From positions 1-64,000 of the forward strand of contig NZ_JAAVUP010000006.1 of the NCBI RefSeq assembly GCF_012163135.1: a stretch of 64,000 bases of DNA. The letters are read 5' to 3'. Position 1 is the stretch's first letter. Every line of letters begins with the position of its first letter. The notes under the pieces were generated by a model. It was not told the origin of the DNA. It made no database searches and saw nothing but the letters and a program-made list of their open reading frames with translations. A program made the position numbers and the translations under genes. This stretch comes from Neoroseomonas oryzicola. GTDB lineage: Bacteria; Pseudomonadota; Alphaproteobacteria; Acetobacterales; Acetobacteraceae. Shown one piece after another: positions 50,595 to 59,325 of the stretch.

Positions 50595-50666
50595 GCGCGG
50601 CACCCTGCGGCAAAGGCTCGCGTGCCGAGCGAAAGGCCCAACTCCATGCGCTTCCCCCGCGACTGC

Positions 50667-50704
50667 TTGCACGATGATCGTACGCATGCTTACCATTTGC
50701 AAGC
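50667..50704 (+). promoter_or_regulatory. Candidate promoter and operator of the acyl-CoA operon
   Basis: TTGCAC (50667-50672) and TTACCA (50690-50695) are 17 bases apart. An inverted repeat GCTTAC-CATTT-GCAAGC (50688-50704, 5 of 6 pairs) lies over the -10 and could bind a TetR-type or MarR-type regulator controlling both this operon and the divergent CoA-transferase operon. The AT content here is the highest in the neighbourhood. Confidence 0.4.
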
Positions 50705-50729
50705 GAACGAGAACGATCGAGGAAACGGC

Positions 50730-51890
50730 ATGCTGGACCGGCCCCGCACGGTGCTGAGCCCGGATCACGAGATGTTCCGCACCTCCGTGCGCCGCTTCGT
50801 GGAGTCCGAGTTGGTTCCCCATGCCCTGGCTTGGGACGAGGCCGGCATAGTCCCGCGCGAAGCCTGGCTCAAGGCCGGCGAGGCGGGACTGCTGTGCTGC
50901 GACGTCGCGCCCGACTATGGTGGTCCCGGCGGCGATTTCGGCCACTGCGCGGTGGTGACCGAGGAACTAGCGCGCGCAAACCTCTCCGGCCCCGGCTTCG
51001 TCGTGCATTCGGACATGGTCGCGACCTACCTCGCGAAGTTCGGGTCCGAGGCGCAGAAGCGCCGCTGGCTGCCGGGCATGGTCGATGGCTCGCTGATCGG
51101 CGCCATCGCGATGACCGAACCCGATGCGGGCAGCGACCTCAAGGGCATGCGCACACGGGCCGTGGCGGATGGCGACCACTACGTTATTCGCGGGCAGAAG
51201 ACCTACATCTCGAACGGCCAGAACGCCGACATCGTCATCACCGCCTGCAAGACGGACGCGAATGCCGGTGCGCATGGCGTCAGCCTGATCGTGATCGAGA
51301 CGAAGACGCCCGGCTTCCGGCGCGGCCGTAACCTCGCCAAGATCGGCATGAAGGCGCAGGACACCTCGGAACTGTTCTTCGACGAGGTACGCGTGCCGAT
51401 GGAGAACCGCCTCGGCGCCGAGGGCCAGGGCTTCGGCATGCTGATGACGAACCTCGCGCGCGAACGCCTGGTGCAGGCGGTGCGCGGCACGGTGCTGGCC
51501 GAGGAAGCGATCCGCTGGACCATCGATTACACCCGCGACCGCAAGGCCTTCGGCCGCACCATCGCCGACTTCCAGAACACCCGCTTCGTGCTGGCGGAAC
51601 TCGCCACCAAGACCGCCGCAGCGCGCGCACTGACCGACCGGCTGATCGGACTACAGATGGACGGCACGCTCGACCCGGTCGAGGCCGGCATGGCGAAGCT
51701 GTTCTGCACCGACCTGCAATGCGAGGTGCTGGACCGCTGCCTGCAACTGTTCGGCGGCGCGGGCTACATGGTGGAAACGCCGATCGCGCGGGCCTGGGCG
51801 GATGCGCGCGTGACGCGCATCGCCGGCGGCGCGGCGGAAGTCATGAAGGAGATCATCGGCCGGCGCCTGTTCCAGGATGCCGCCCGATGA
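50730..51890 (+). CDS. Acyl-CoA dehydrogenase (long-chain/isovaleryl-type active site)
   Basis: The 386-residue FAD enzyme has AMTEPDAGSDLKGMRT, DRKAFGRTIADFQNTRFVLAELATKTAAAR (in parts) and LQLFGGAGYMVETPIARAWADAR. At the C-terminus RIAGGAAEVMKEIIGRR lacks the usual catalytic Glu of the YEGT motif. As in LCAD and isovaleryl-CoA dehydrogenase the base is probably the Glu of NLARERLVQA. It should introduce an alpha,beta double bond into an acyl-CoA in the cytoplasm. Start MLDRPRTVLSPD follows a GAGGAAA site. First gene of the plus-strand operon. Confidence 0.91.
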   Translation: MLDRPRTVLSPDHEMFRTSVRRFVESELVPHALAWDEAGIVPREAWLKAGEAGLLCCDVAPDYGGPGGDFGHCAVVTEELARANLSGPGFVVHSDMVATYLAKFGSEAQKRRWLPGMVDGSLIGAIAMTEPDAGSDLKGMRTRAVADGDHYVIRGQKTYISNGQNADIVITACKTDANAGAHGVSLIVIETKTPGFRRGRNLAKIGMKAQDTSELFFDEVRVPMENRLGAEGQGFGMLMTNLARERLVQAVRGTVLAEEAIRWTIDYTRDRKAFGRTIADFQNTRFVLAELATKTAAARALTDRLIGLQMDGTLDPVEAGMAKLFCTDLQCEVLDRCLQLFGGAGYMVETPIARAWADARVTRIAGGAAEVMKEIIGRRLFQDAAR

Positions 51891-51915
51891 CGCAGGATCG
51901 GAGGACAAGGCGCCG

Positions 51916-53100
51916 ATGAGCGAGCGCACATTGCGCGGCAAGGTGGCGATCGCCGGCATCGGCGAGACCACCTACTACAAGCACGGGCAATCCCCCGATG
52001 CGGAGTTCAAGCTGGCGCTGCAGGCGATCCTCGCCGCATGCGACGACGCCGGCATCGACCCGAAGGAAGTCGACGGCTTCGCCTCCTATGGCGACGATCG
52101 CTCGGACGCGCCGCGACTGGCGGCCGCACTGGGCATCAAGGAACTGCGCTTCTCCAACATGCATTGGGGCGGCGGGGGTGGCGGCGTCGCGGCCTCGGTC
52201 GCCAATGCCGCGGCGGCGGTGCATTCGGGCATGGCGAATTGCGTCATCGCCTTCCGCTCGCTCGCGCAGGGGCAGTTCGCGCGCTACGGCCGCAGCCGGC
52301 TCGGTGCGGCGGCGATGGGGGATGACGCCTTCCTCGCGCCCTATGGCCTGATCTCCCCGGCGCAGCGTTTCGCCATGAAGATCACCCGCTTCATGAGCGA
52401 CCATGGCATCCGGCACGAGGCGCTGCGCGCCATCGCCATGGCCTCCTACCACCATGCCCAGTCCAACCCGCGCGCGGTGATGTACGGACGGCCTCTGACG
52501 GAGGAGAAGTACGACGCCTCCCGCTGGATCATCGAGCCCTTCCATCGCCTTTTCGACTGCTGCCAGGAGAATGACGGCGCCGGCGCGGTGCTGGTGGTGC
52601 CGGCCGATCGCGCGAAGGACCTGCCGCACAAGCCGACCTATCTGCTCGGCACCGCGCAGGGCGGGCACCACCGCAGCGCGGCGCCGGTGCACAACGCGCC
52701 GGACTATGCGTCTGCGCACTTCCCCACCGTCGCGAAGAACATGTGGGCCATGGCGAAGCTCGGCCCGCAGGATGTCGACGTCGTGCAGGCCTATGAGAAC
52801 TTCACCGGCGGCGTGCTGCTCTCCCTGGTAGAGCACGGCTTCGTCGACCCGAAGAAGGCGAACGAGTTCCTGGTGCTCGAGAACCTGCTCGCGCCGAGCG
52901 GGAAGATGCCGATGAACACCAGCGGCGGGAATCTCGCCGAGTGCTACATGCACGGGCTCGAGATGGTGAACGAGGCCGTCCGCCAATTGCGCGGCACCGC
53001 CAACAACCAGGTCGCCGGCGCCGAGGTCGTCGCCGTCCTCGGCGGCCCGATGGTGACGCCCGTCAGCAGCCTGGTCCTCGGCACGGAGGCGACCCTGTGA
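51916..53100 (+). CDS. Thiolase-fold protein of Ltp2/DitF type (probable retro-aldolase)
   Basis: The 394-residue lipid-transfer-protein/thiolase-like protein lacks the nucleophilic Cys of true thiolases: the corresponding loop is MHWGGGGGGVAASVANAAAAV. Instead it has Tyr293 (VQAYENFTGG) and Tyr344 (NLAECYMHGLEM) in the positions of tyrosines proposed as catalytic in the steroid side-chain aldolase Ltp2 (from memory). It is followed by its usual DUF35 partner with a 4-bp GTGA overlap. Ltp2-DUF35 pairs cleave tertiary beta-hydroxyacyl-CoAs to a ketone and propionyl- or acetyl-CoA; a similar role is inferred. Confidence 0.85.
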   Translation: MSERTLRGKVAIAGIGETTYYKHGQSPDAEFKLALQAILAACDDAGIDPKEVDGFASYGDDRSDAPRLAAALGIKELRFSNMHWGGGGGGVAASVANAAAAVHSGMANCVIAFRSLAQGQFARYGRSRLGAAAMGDDAFLAPYGLISPAQRFAMKITRFMSDHGIRHEALRAIAMASYHHAQSNPRAVMYGRPLTEEKYDASRWIIEPFHRLFDCCQENDGAGAVLVVPADRAKDLPHKPTYLLGTAQGGHHRSAAPVHNAPDYASAHFPTVAKNMWAMAKLGPQDVDVVQAYENFTGGVLLSLVEHGFVDPKKANEFLVLENLLAPSGKMPMNTSGGNLAECYMHGLEMVNEAVRQLRGTANNQVAGAEVVAVLGGPMVTPVSSLVLGTEATL

Positions 53101-53543
53101 GCACGACCACGAAGCGCGCCCTGCCCGATGGCCTGCCCGCGCCCGACCAGCCGCCGCTGACCAAGCCCTATTGGGACGGCACGCGCGCCGGCAAGCTGGT
53201 GATCCAGCGCTGCAAGGGTTGCGGCGCGCATCAATGGGGGCCCGAATGGGTCTGCCATCGCTGCCACTCCTTCGACCTCGGTTGGGAGGAAGTGGCGCCG
53301 ACCGGCCGCATCTGGTCCTGGCAGCGGCCGCATCACCCCGTCCACCAGGCGCTGACGGGCTTCGGACCCTACACCATCGTGCTGGTGGAACTGCCCCATG
53401 CCGGCAATGTCCGCATGGTCGGCAACCTGATCTGTGAACCGACCGCGCCCGTGGAGATCGGCGCAGAGGTCGAAGCGGTGTTTGAACCGCATGACGAAGC
53501 GGACCCGCCCTATACGCTGGTCCAGTGGCGCCTGAAGGACTGA
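53097..53543 (+). CDS. DUF35 zinc-ribbon/OB-fold partner protein
   Basis: The 148-residue protein has a rubredoxin-like zinc ribbon with Cys39, Cys42, Cys53 and Cys56 (CKGCG...CHRCHS), then an OB-fold. DUF35 proteins are obligate partners of DitF/Ltp2-like proteins and help channel CoA substrates. GTG start at 53097 overlaps the preceding stop; the N-terminal LTKPYWDGTRAGKLVIQRC is typical. Confidence 0.9.
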   Translation: MSTTTKRALPDGLPAPDQPPLTKPYWDGTRAGKLVIQRCKGCGAHQWGPEWVCHRCHSFDLGWEEVAPTGRIWSWQRPHHPVHQALTGFGPYTIVLVELPHAGNVRMVGNLICEPTAPVEIGAEVEAVFEPHDEADPPYTLVQWRLKD

Positions 53544-53548
53544 GGACG

Positions 53549-54001
53549 ATGGCAGGACTGTATTTCGAGGAGTTCGAGGTCAGGCAGGTGTTCCGGCACG
53601 CGATCCGCCGGACGATCACCGAGACCGACAATGTCTGGTTCTCGGCGATCACGCACAACCCGGCGGCGCTGCATCTCGACGAGGAATACGCGAAGGGCAC
53701 CGAATTCGGCACGCGCATCGTCAATTCCTGCTTCACGCTGGGGCTGATGGTCGGCATCTCGGTGGGCGACACGACGCTCGGCACCACCGTCGCCAATCTC
53801 GGCTGGGACGAGGTGCGCTTCCCGAAGCCGCTGTTCCACGGCGACACCATCCGCGTGGAATCCGAGGTGCTGTCGAAGCGCCCGAGCAAGTCGCGTCCTG
53901 GCCAGGGCATCGTCGAGTTCATGCACCGCGCCTACAACCAGCATGACGTGCTGGTGGCCCACTGCCGCCGCCAGGCGCTGATGCTGAGCAAGCCGGCATG
54001 A
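53549..54001 (+). CDS. MaoC-family enoyl-CoA hydratase (mesaconyl-CoA hydratase-like)
   Basis: The 150-residue hot-dog-fold protein has RRTITETDNVWFSAITHNPAALHLDEEYA, containing the hydratase N-P...H-x-D motif, and DEVRFPKPLFHGDTIRVESEVL. This subgroup includes mesaconyl-CoA/beta-methylmalyl-CoA hydratases. The adjacent overlapping CitE-type lyase supports a hydration-then-cleavage pair. It starts 5 bp after DUF35 and overlaps citE-like by 4 bp. Confidence 0.87.
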   Translation: MAGLYFEEFEVRQVFRHAIRRTITETDNVWFSAITHNPAALHLDEEYAKGTEFGTRIVNSCFTLGLMVGISVGDTTLGTTVANLGWDEVRFPKPLFHGDTIRVESEVLSKRPSKSRPGQGIVEFMHRAYNQHDVLVAHCRRQALMLSKPA

Positions 54002-54879
54002 TCCGCTCCTGGCTCTTTGTCCCGGCGGACAGCGAGCGCAAGCTCGCCAAGGGCGGGGAGAGCGGCGCGGATGCGCTGATCCTGGACCTCGAGGATTCCG
54101 TCGCCGCCACGCGGCGCCCCGTCGCGCGGGGCATGGTGGTGGACTACCTCGCGGCACATGCGGGTGCCGCGCGGCGGCCGCAGCTCTGGGTACGCATCAA
54201 TCCCCTCGACGGCGAGGGCCTGACCGACGCAGCGGCCGTGGTGCGTGCGGCGCCGGATGGCCTCGTCGTGCCGAAGGTGAACGGGCCGGACGATCTGCTG
54301 CGCCTGTCGCATTGGCTGGACGCGCTGGAAGCGCGCGACGGTCTCGCTCTCGGTGGCATCAAGCTGCTCGCGGTGGCGACCGAAACCGCGGCCGCCGTGC
54401 TGCGCCTGTCCGAATACGCGAAGGTCGCGGTGCCGCGCCTCGCCGCGCTGACCTGGGGGGCGGAGGACCTGCCCGCCGCGCTCGGCGCCAGCACCAACCA
54501 GGATCCCGCGGGCGGCTATGCGCTGACCTATCGTCTCGCGCGCTCGGCCTGCCTGCTCGCGGCGGTGGCCGCCAATGTGCAGCCGATCGACACGCTCGAG
54601 GTGGACTTCCGCGACGAGGCCGCGCTGCGCGCCGCCTGCGCCGATGGCCGCCAGCAGGGCTTCACCGGCAAGATCGCCATCCACCCCGCGCAGGTCGGCC
54701 CGATCAACGAAGGCTTCCGCCCGACGGCCGAGGAGGTCGCCCATGCGCGTCGTGTCGTCGCGGCCTTCGCGGCGAATCCCGGCATCGGCACGGTGGGGCT
54801 CGACGGGAAGATGATCGACATGCCGCATCTGCGCCAGGCGCAGCGCGTGCTCGCCGCCGATGCGGCGTTCCAGGCCTGA
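53998..54879 (+). CDS. CitE/HpcH-family CoA-ester lyase
   Basis: The 293-residue TIM-barrel lyase has RSWLFVPADSERKLAKG, ADALILDLEDSVAATRRP with Mg/CoA-binding acids, VPKVNGPDDL, LAVATETAAAVL and GFTGKIAIHPAQVGPINEGF. Family members cleave malyl-, beta-methylmalyl- or citramalyl-CoA to glyoxylate or pyruvate plus an acyl-CoA. Coupled to the MaoC gene by a 4-bp overlap, so it likely cleaves the hydratase product. Confidence 0.88.
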   Translation: MIRSWLFVPADSERKLAKGGESGADALILDLEDSVAATRRPVARGMVVDYLAAHAGAARRPQLWVRINPLDGEGLTDAAAVVRAAPDGLVVPKVNGPDDLLRLSHWLDALEARDGLALGGIKLLAVATETAAAVLRLSEYAKVAVPRLAALTWGAEDLPAALGASTNQDPAGGYALTYRLARSACLLAAVAANVQPIDTLEVDFRDEAALRAACADGRQQGFTGKIAIHPAQVGPINEGFRPTAEEVAHARRVVAAFAANPGIGTVGLDGKMIDMPHLRQAQRVLAADAAFQA

Positions 54880-54894
54880 CGGGGGAAGCGACGC

Positions 54895-55758
54895 ATGGCG
54901 ATCGACTACGACAAGCTGAAGAACCGGAGCTTCGCCGATATCGAGCAGGCCTACGGCATCAAGGACACGATGCTCTACGCGCTCGGCCTGGGCCTCGGGC
55001 AGGACCCGATGGATCCGAAGCAGCTGCGCCATGTCTATGAGGAAGACCTCGTCGCCCTGCCCACCATGGGCGTGGTGCTGGCGACACCAGGGTTCTGGGT
55101 GAAGGAACCCGATACCGGCGTCGACTGGCCCAAGGTGCTGCACGGCGAACAGGGGCTGACCATCCACAAGCCCTTGCCGCCGCAGGGCCGGGTCGTCAGC
55201 AGGTTCCGCATCGACGAGATCATCGACAAGGGCGCCGGCAAGGGCGCGCTGATGTACACGACGCGCGAACTGCGCGACGTCGCGACCGGCGAGTTGCTCT
55301 GCAGCCTCACCAGCACCTCCTTCCTGCGCGGCGATGGCGGCTTCGGCGGTCCGAGCGGCCCGATCCGCCAGCCGCATCCCGTGCCCGAGGGCACGCCCGA
55401 TGCATCCTTCGACTGGACGGTCGGCCGCCACGCCGCGCTGCTCTACCGCCTGAACGGCGACTACAACCCCGTCCATGCCGACCCGAAGGCCGCCGCGAAG
55501 GGTGGCTTCGCGCAGCCGATCCTGCACGGGCTCTGCTCCTACGGCGTTGCCGGCTGGGCCGTGATGAATCTGGTCTGCGACGGCGACGCATCGCGGCTCC
55601 GGCGCTTCGACCTGCGCTTCACCGCGCCGGTCTACCCGGGCGAGACGCTGCGCACGGAGGTCTGGAATCAAGGCCCAGGTGTGGCCGCCTTCCGCGTGCG
55701 CGTCCCGGCACGGGACGTCATCGCGCTGAACAACGGCCGGGCGGAATACCTGCCGTGA
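54895..55758 (+). CDS. MaoC-type 2-enoyl-CoA hydratase 2
   Basis: The 287-residue double-hot-dog hydratase has the hydratase-2 signature YRLNGDYNPVHADPKAA at about residues 184-200 with catalytic Asp and His, followed by FAQPILHGLCSYG. It resembles the hydratase unit of peroxisomal multifunctional enzyme 2 and adds water to trans-2-enoyl-CoAs to give R-3-hydroxyacyl-CoA, fitting between the dehydrogenase and the Ltp2-like aldolase. Overlaps the ligase start (GTGA). Confidence 0.91.
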   Translation: MAIDYDKLKNRSFADIEQAYGIKDTMLYALGLGLGQDPMDPKQLRHVYEEDLVALPTMGVVLATPGFWVKEPDTGVDWPKVLHGEQGLTIHKPLPPQGRVVSRFRIDEIIDKGAGKGALMYTTRELRDVATGELLCSLTSTSFLRGDGGFGGPSGPIRQPHPVPEGTPDASFDWTVGRHAALLYRLNGDYNPVHADPKAAAKGGFAQPILHGLCSYGVAGWAVMNLVCDGDASRLRRFDLRFTAPVYPGETLRTEVWNQGPGVAAFRVRVPARDVIALNNGRAEYLP

Positions 55759-57275
55759 CGGCGCCGGCGGTCATCGTCAGCGGTGACCGCCAGGTCACCC
55801 GCGACGCGCTGATGGCCCGCGTTCGGCGTGCGGCGACGGGGTTCTCGGCGCTCGGCGTCGGTCCCGGCGACTGCGTCGCGCTGCTGCTGCGCAACGACTT
55901 CTCCTTCCTCGAGGCGAGCCTCGCCGCGACGACACTCGGCGGCTACGCGGTGCCGATCAACTGGCACTGGAAGCCGGACGAGGTCGCCTACCTCCTGCGC
56001 GACTGCGAGGCGCGCATCGTCGTCGTGCACGCCGACCTCGCGCACCTGCTGTCGGAAGCCCCGGAGGGGCTGACGATCCTCGTCGTTCCCACGCCGCCCG
56101 AGGCCGCCGCCGCCTACGGCATCCCGCCCGGGCAGCACCCCGCGCCCGGCGAGGACTGGGACGCCTTCATCGCCCGCCACGCCGAATGGGACCGTCCGCC
56201 CCAGCCGGCGCGGGAGAGCATGATCTACACCTCCGGCACGACCGGCCGGCCGAAAGGCGTGCGCCGCCAGCCGCCGACGCCCGAACAGGCCGCTGCCACC
56301 GCGCGCAACCGCGCGCAGATCTATGGCCTGGTTCCCGGCATCCGCGCGCTGGTGCCGGGGCCGATGTATCACTCGGCGCCGAACGGCTTCGGCCTGCGCG
56401 CCGTGCCGTTGTCCGAAGTGCTGGTGCTGATGCCGCGCTTCGACCCGGAGGAGACGCTCGCGCTGATCGAGCGCCACCGCATCACCACCGTCTTCCTCGT
56501 CCCCACCATGATGGTGCGCCTGCTCCGCCTGCCGGAGGAGGTGAAGCGCCGCTACGACCTCTCCTCGCTGCGCCACGTCACCCATGCGGCCGCACCCTGT
56601 CCGCCCGAGGTGAAGCAGGCGATGCTCGACTGGTGGGGCCCGGTCATCCACGAGTTCTACGGCGCGACCGACCTCGGCGCGCCGACCGCCTGCACGCCGG
56701 AGCAATGGCTCGCGAAGCCGGGCACCGTCGGCACGCTGACCGAAGGCGCGATCGTGAAGATCCTCGGCGCGAATGGCGAGGAATGCCCCGTCGGCGTGCC
56801 CGGCGAGATCTTCGCCAGCGTCGCCTACATGCCGGACTTCACCTACAACAAGCGCGACGGCGAACGGCGCGCGGTGGAACTCGGCGGGCTGATCACCGTC
56901 GGCGATGTCGGCTACTTCGACGCGGACGGCTACCTGTTCCTCTGCGACCGCAAGCGGGACATGGTCATCTCCGGCGGCGTGAACATCTACCCCGCCGAGA
57001 TCGAGGCCGTGATGATCGGCATCCCAGGCGTGCTCGACTGCGCCGTCTTCGGCATTCCGGATGCGGAGTATGGCGAGAGCCTCTGTGCCGCGGTGCGCGC
57101 CGCGCCGGGCACCACGGAAGCCACGATCCGCGAGGCGCTGAAGGCGAAGCTCGCCAACTTCAAGGTACCGCGCGTCATCGACTTCCACGACGAATTGCCG
57201 CGCGACGATTCCGGCAAGCTGCTCAAGCGCAAGCTGCGCGAACCCTACTGGCAGGGAGCCGGCCGCGCCATCTGA
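55755..57275 (+). CDS. AMP-forming acyl-CoA synthetase
   Basis: The 506-residue ANL-family ligase has P-loop YTSGTTGRPKG at residues 158-168, FYGATDLG (adenine-binding), GDVGYFDADGYLFLCDRKRDMVISGG and the C-terminal lysine DDSGKLLKRKLREPYW. It activates the pathway's free acid with ATP and CoA. GTG start overlaps the hydratase stop. The substrate pocket cannot be read, so chain length is unknown. Confidence 0.92.
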   Translation: MTAPAVIVSGDRQVTRDALMARVRRAATGFSALGVGPGDCVALLLRNDFSFLEASLAATTLGGYAVPINWHWKPDEVAYLLRDCEARIVVVHADLAHLLSEAPEGLTILVVPTPPEAAAAYGIPPGQHPAPGEDWDAFIARHAEWDRPPQPARESMIYTSGTTGRPKGVRRQPPTPEQAAATARNRAQIYGLVPGIRALVPGPMYHSAPNGFGLRAVPLSEVLVLMPRFDPEETLALIERHRITTVFLVPTMMVRLLRLPEEVKRRYDLSSLRHVTHAAAPCPPEVKQAMLDWWGPVIHEFYGATDLGAPTACTPEQWLAKPGTVGTLTEGAIVKILGANGEECPVGVPGEIFASVAYMPDFTYNKRDGERRAVELGGLITVGDVGYFDADGYLFLCDRKRDMVISGGVNIYPAEIEAVMIGIPGVLDCAVFGIPDAEYGESLCAAVRAAPGTTEATIREALKAKLANFKVPRVIDFHDELPRDDSGKLLKRKLREPYWQGAGRAI

Positions 57276-57314
57276 CGACACCGCGCCGGGAGCGCGCGAA
57301 CAGGGAGGTCCAGC

Positions 57315-58298
57315 ATGAACCGCATCGCCACCCCACGCCGCGCCCTGCTTGCCGCGGGCCTCGCGCCGCTGCTCGCCCCGCGCCTCGGCCGCGCGCAATC
57401 CGCCTTTCCCGGCACCAGGCCTGTCAGCCTGATCATCCCCTATGCCGCCGGCGGCATCCCCGACGTCTTCGGCAATGCCGTCAACCAGGGGCTGCAGGAA
57501 CGGCTCGGCGGCACCTTCGTCATGGATCACAAGCCGGGGGCGAGCACGACGCTCGGCACCCGCCAGGCCGCCCGCGCACGGCCGGACGGCTACACCATGG
57601 TCTTCGCGGGGAACGCGACCTTCACCATCACGCCCTTCGTGCTGCGCAGCGCGGGCTACGATCCGTCAAAGGACTTCACCTGGCTCGGCATGACCGGCAT
57701 CGCCGTCTACCTGTTCGTCGCGCATCCGCGCTGGGAGAGCCTCGATCAGCTTCTCGCCGCCGCGAAGCGCCGGCCGAACGAGATCTCCTATGCCACCTGG
57801 GGCGTCGGCTCCTCGGCGCATCTCGGCACCTTCGACCTCGCGCGGCGCGCGGGGGTCGAGATGATCCACGTCCCCTACAACGGCACCGCCGCCGCGCTGG
57901 TCGACGTGTCGAGCGGCCGGGTCGACTTCATGCTCAGCACCCTCGCCCCGGCGCGGCCGCACATGGAGGCGGGGCGCGTGCGCGCGCTCGGCATCGCGAC
58001 GGCGCAGCGCTTCCGTCCCCTGCCCAACCTGCCGACCGTCGCGGAACAGGGCTATCCCGGCTACGTCGTGCCCAACTGGACCGGCATCGCCGCACCCGCG
58101 GGCCTGCCCGACGGCATCGCGACGCAGCTCGAAACGGCCCTCGCGCAGACCTTCTCGGACGAGGCGCTTCTCACGCGGCTGGAACCGCTCGGCATCACCG
58201 CCTCGCCGACCGGCGCGCGGGCCATGCGGGAACAGGTCGCGAAGGACCTCGCGGAGAATGCGGAACTGGTGCGTCGCGCCGGGATCACCCCGGAATAG
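57315..58298 (+). CDS. TctC/Bug-family extracytoplasmic binding protein
   Basis: The 327-residue precursor has signal RRALLAAGLAPLLAPRLGRAQ and Bug core SLIIPYAAGGIPDVFGNAVNQG, SAGYDPSKDFTWLG and IHVPYNGTAAALVDVSSGRVDFM. It lies 39 bp after the ligase, so it belongs to the acyl-CoA operon and probably captures the acid substrate. No TctA/B genes accompany it. Confidence 0.9.
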   Translation: MNRIATPRRALLAAGLAPLLAPRLGRAQSAFPGTRPVSLIIPYAAGGIPDVFGNAVNQGLQERLGGTFVMDHKPGASTTLGTRQAARARPDGYTMVFAGNATFTITPFVLRSAGYDPSKDFTWLGMTGIAVYLFVAHPRWESLDQLLAAAKRRPNEISYATWGVGSSAHLGTFDLARRAGVEMIHVPYNGTAAALVDVSSGRVDFMLSTLAPARPHMEAGRVRALGIATAQRFRPLPNLPTVAEQGYPGYVVPNWTGIAAPAGLPDGIATQLETALAQTFSDEALLTRLEPLGITASPTGARAMREQVAKDLAENAELVRRAGITPE

Positions 58299-58352
58299 AC
58301 GGACCGCGGCGGACGGACGTAGCCTGCGCCCGCCATCCGGGGAGGACTCATC

Positions 58353-59318
58353 GTGAAGATCACGCGACGCAACGCGCTCGCCGCCGCCACACTGGCCCTT
58401 CCCACCGCTGCGCTGGCCCAGCCGCGCACCTGGCCGAACCGCCCGGTGCGCATCATCATCCCCTACGCGCCTGGCGGGCCGGTGGAGATCCCCGGCCGCT
58501 TCCTCGCCGAACACCTCTCGGCACGGCTCGGCCAGCCCTTCATCGTCGAGACGCGCCCCGGCGCCGGCGGTGCGGTCGGCACCAAGCAGGTCATCGCCAC
58601 CACGGACCAGCACACCCTGGCCATGGTGACCGGCGCCGTCGCCATCCAGCCGGCCGTGCAGCCCGACATCGGCTACGACCCGGTGAACGACCTCCTACCC
58701 ATCTCCCTCGTCTCGGAAGCGAGCATGGGCTTCATGGTGCGCCCCAACGCGGCCTTCCGCGACCTGCCGGCGCTGATCGCCGCGGCGAAGGCCGCGCCGG
58801 GGCGGATCACCTACGGTTCCTCGGGCAACGGCACCACCACGCACATGGCGGCGGCATTGTTCGGCGCGCGGGCCGGCATCAACTGGCAGCACGTGCCCTA
58901 TCGCGGCGGCGGGCAGCTCATCAGCGGCTTCCTCGCGGGCGACGTGGACGTGATGAGCGGCGACCTCGCGACGCTGCTGCCGCATGTGCAGGAAGGACGC
59001 GGCGTGCTGCTCGGCGTGACCTCGCCGGATCGCGTGCCCGTGGTGCCGAACGTGCCTTCGATCGCCGAGGTCGTACCCGGCACTGGCATCACCATCTGGT
59101 TCGCGCTCTTCGCCCCGCGCAACTTCCCCGAGGAGGCGACGGCGCGCCTCGTCGCCGAATTCGCGCCGCTGCGCAGCGGTTCGCCGCTCGGCGAACGCAT
59201 GGCCGCGACCGGCGGACGCCTGCTGCTGACCGGACCTGCGGAACTCTCCGAACGCCTGCGCCGCGAACTCCCGCTCTGGCGCCAGGTCGTCGCCGAGGCC
59301 GGCATCCGCCCCGAGTGA
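58353..59318 (+). CDS. TctC/Bug-family extracytoplasmic binding protein
   Basis: The 321-residue precursor starts with GTG behind GGGGAGG, has signal RRNALAAATLALPTAALAQ and Bug core WPNRPVRIIIPYAPGGPVEIPGRF, QPDIGYDPVNDLLPISL and HVPYRGGGQLISGFLAGDVDVM. Second Bug protein in a row; the two share the fold but little detailed sequence, so they may bind different acids of one pathway. Confidence 0.9.
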   Translation: MKITRRNALAAATLALPTAALAQPRTWPNRPVRIIIPYAPGGPVEIPGRFLAEHLSARLGQPFIVETRPGAGGAVGTKQVIATTDQHTLAMVTGAVAIQPAVQPDIGYDPVNDLLPISLVSEASMGFMVRPNAAFRDLPALIAAAKAAPGRITYGSSGNGTTTHMAAALFGARAGINWQHVPYRGGGQLISGFLAGDVDVMSGDLATLLPHVQEGRGVLLGVTSPDRVPVVPNVPSIAEVVPGTGITIWFALFAPRNFPEEATARLVAEFAPLRSGSPLGERMAATGGRLLLTGPAELSERLRRELPLWRQVVAEAGIRPE

Positions 59319-59325
59319 CGCATCC

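Noticed and set aside
50595-50945. N-terminal extension of the CoA-transferase frame to 50945
   Set aside because: It would cover the divergent promoter region and the start of the acyl-CoA dehydrogenase; family proteins begin at VTPLAGIRVLDF.
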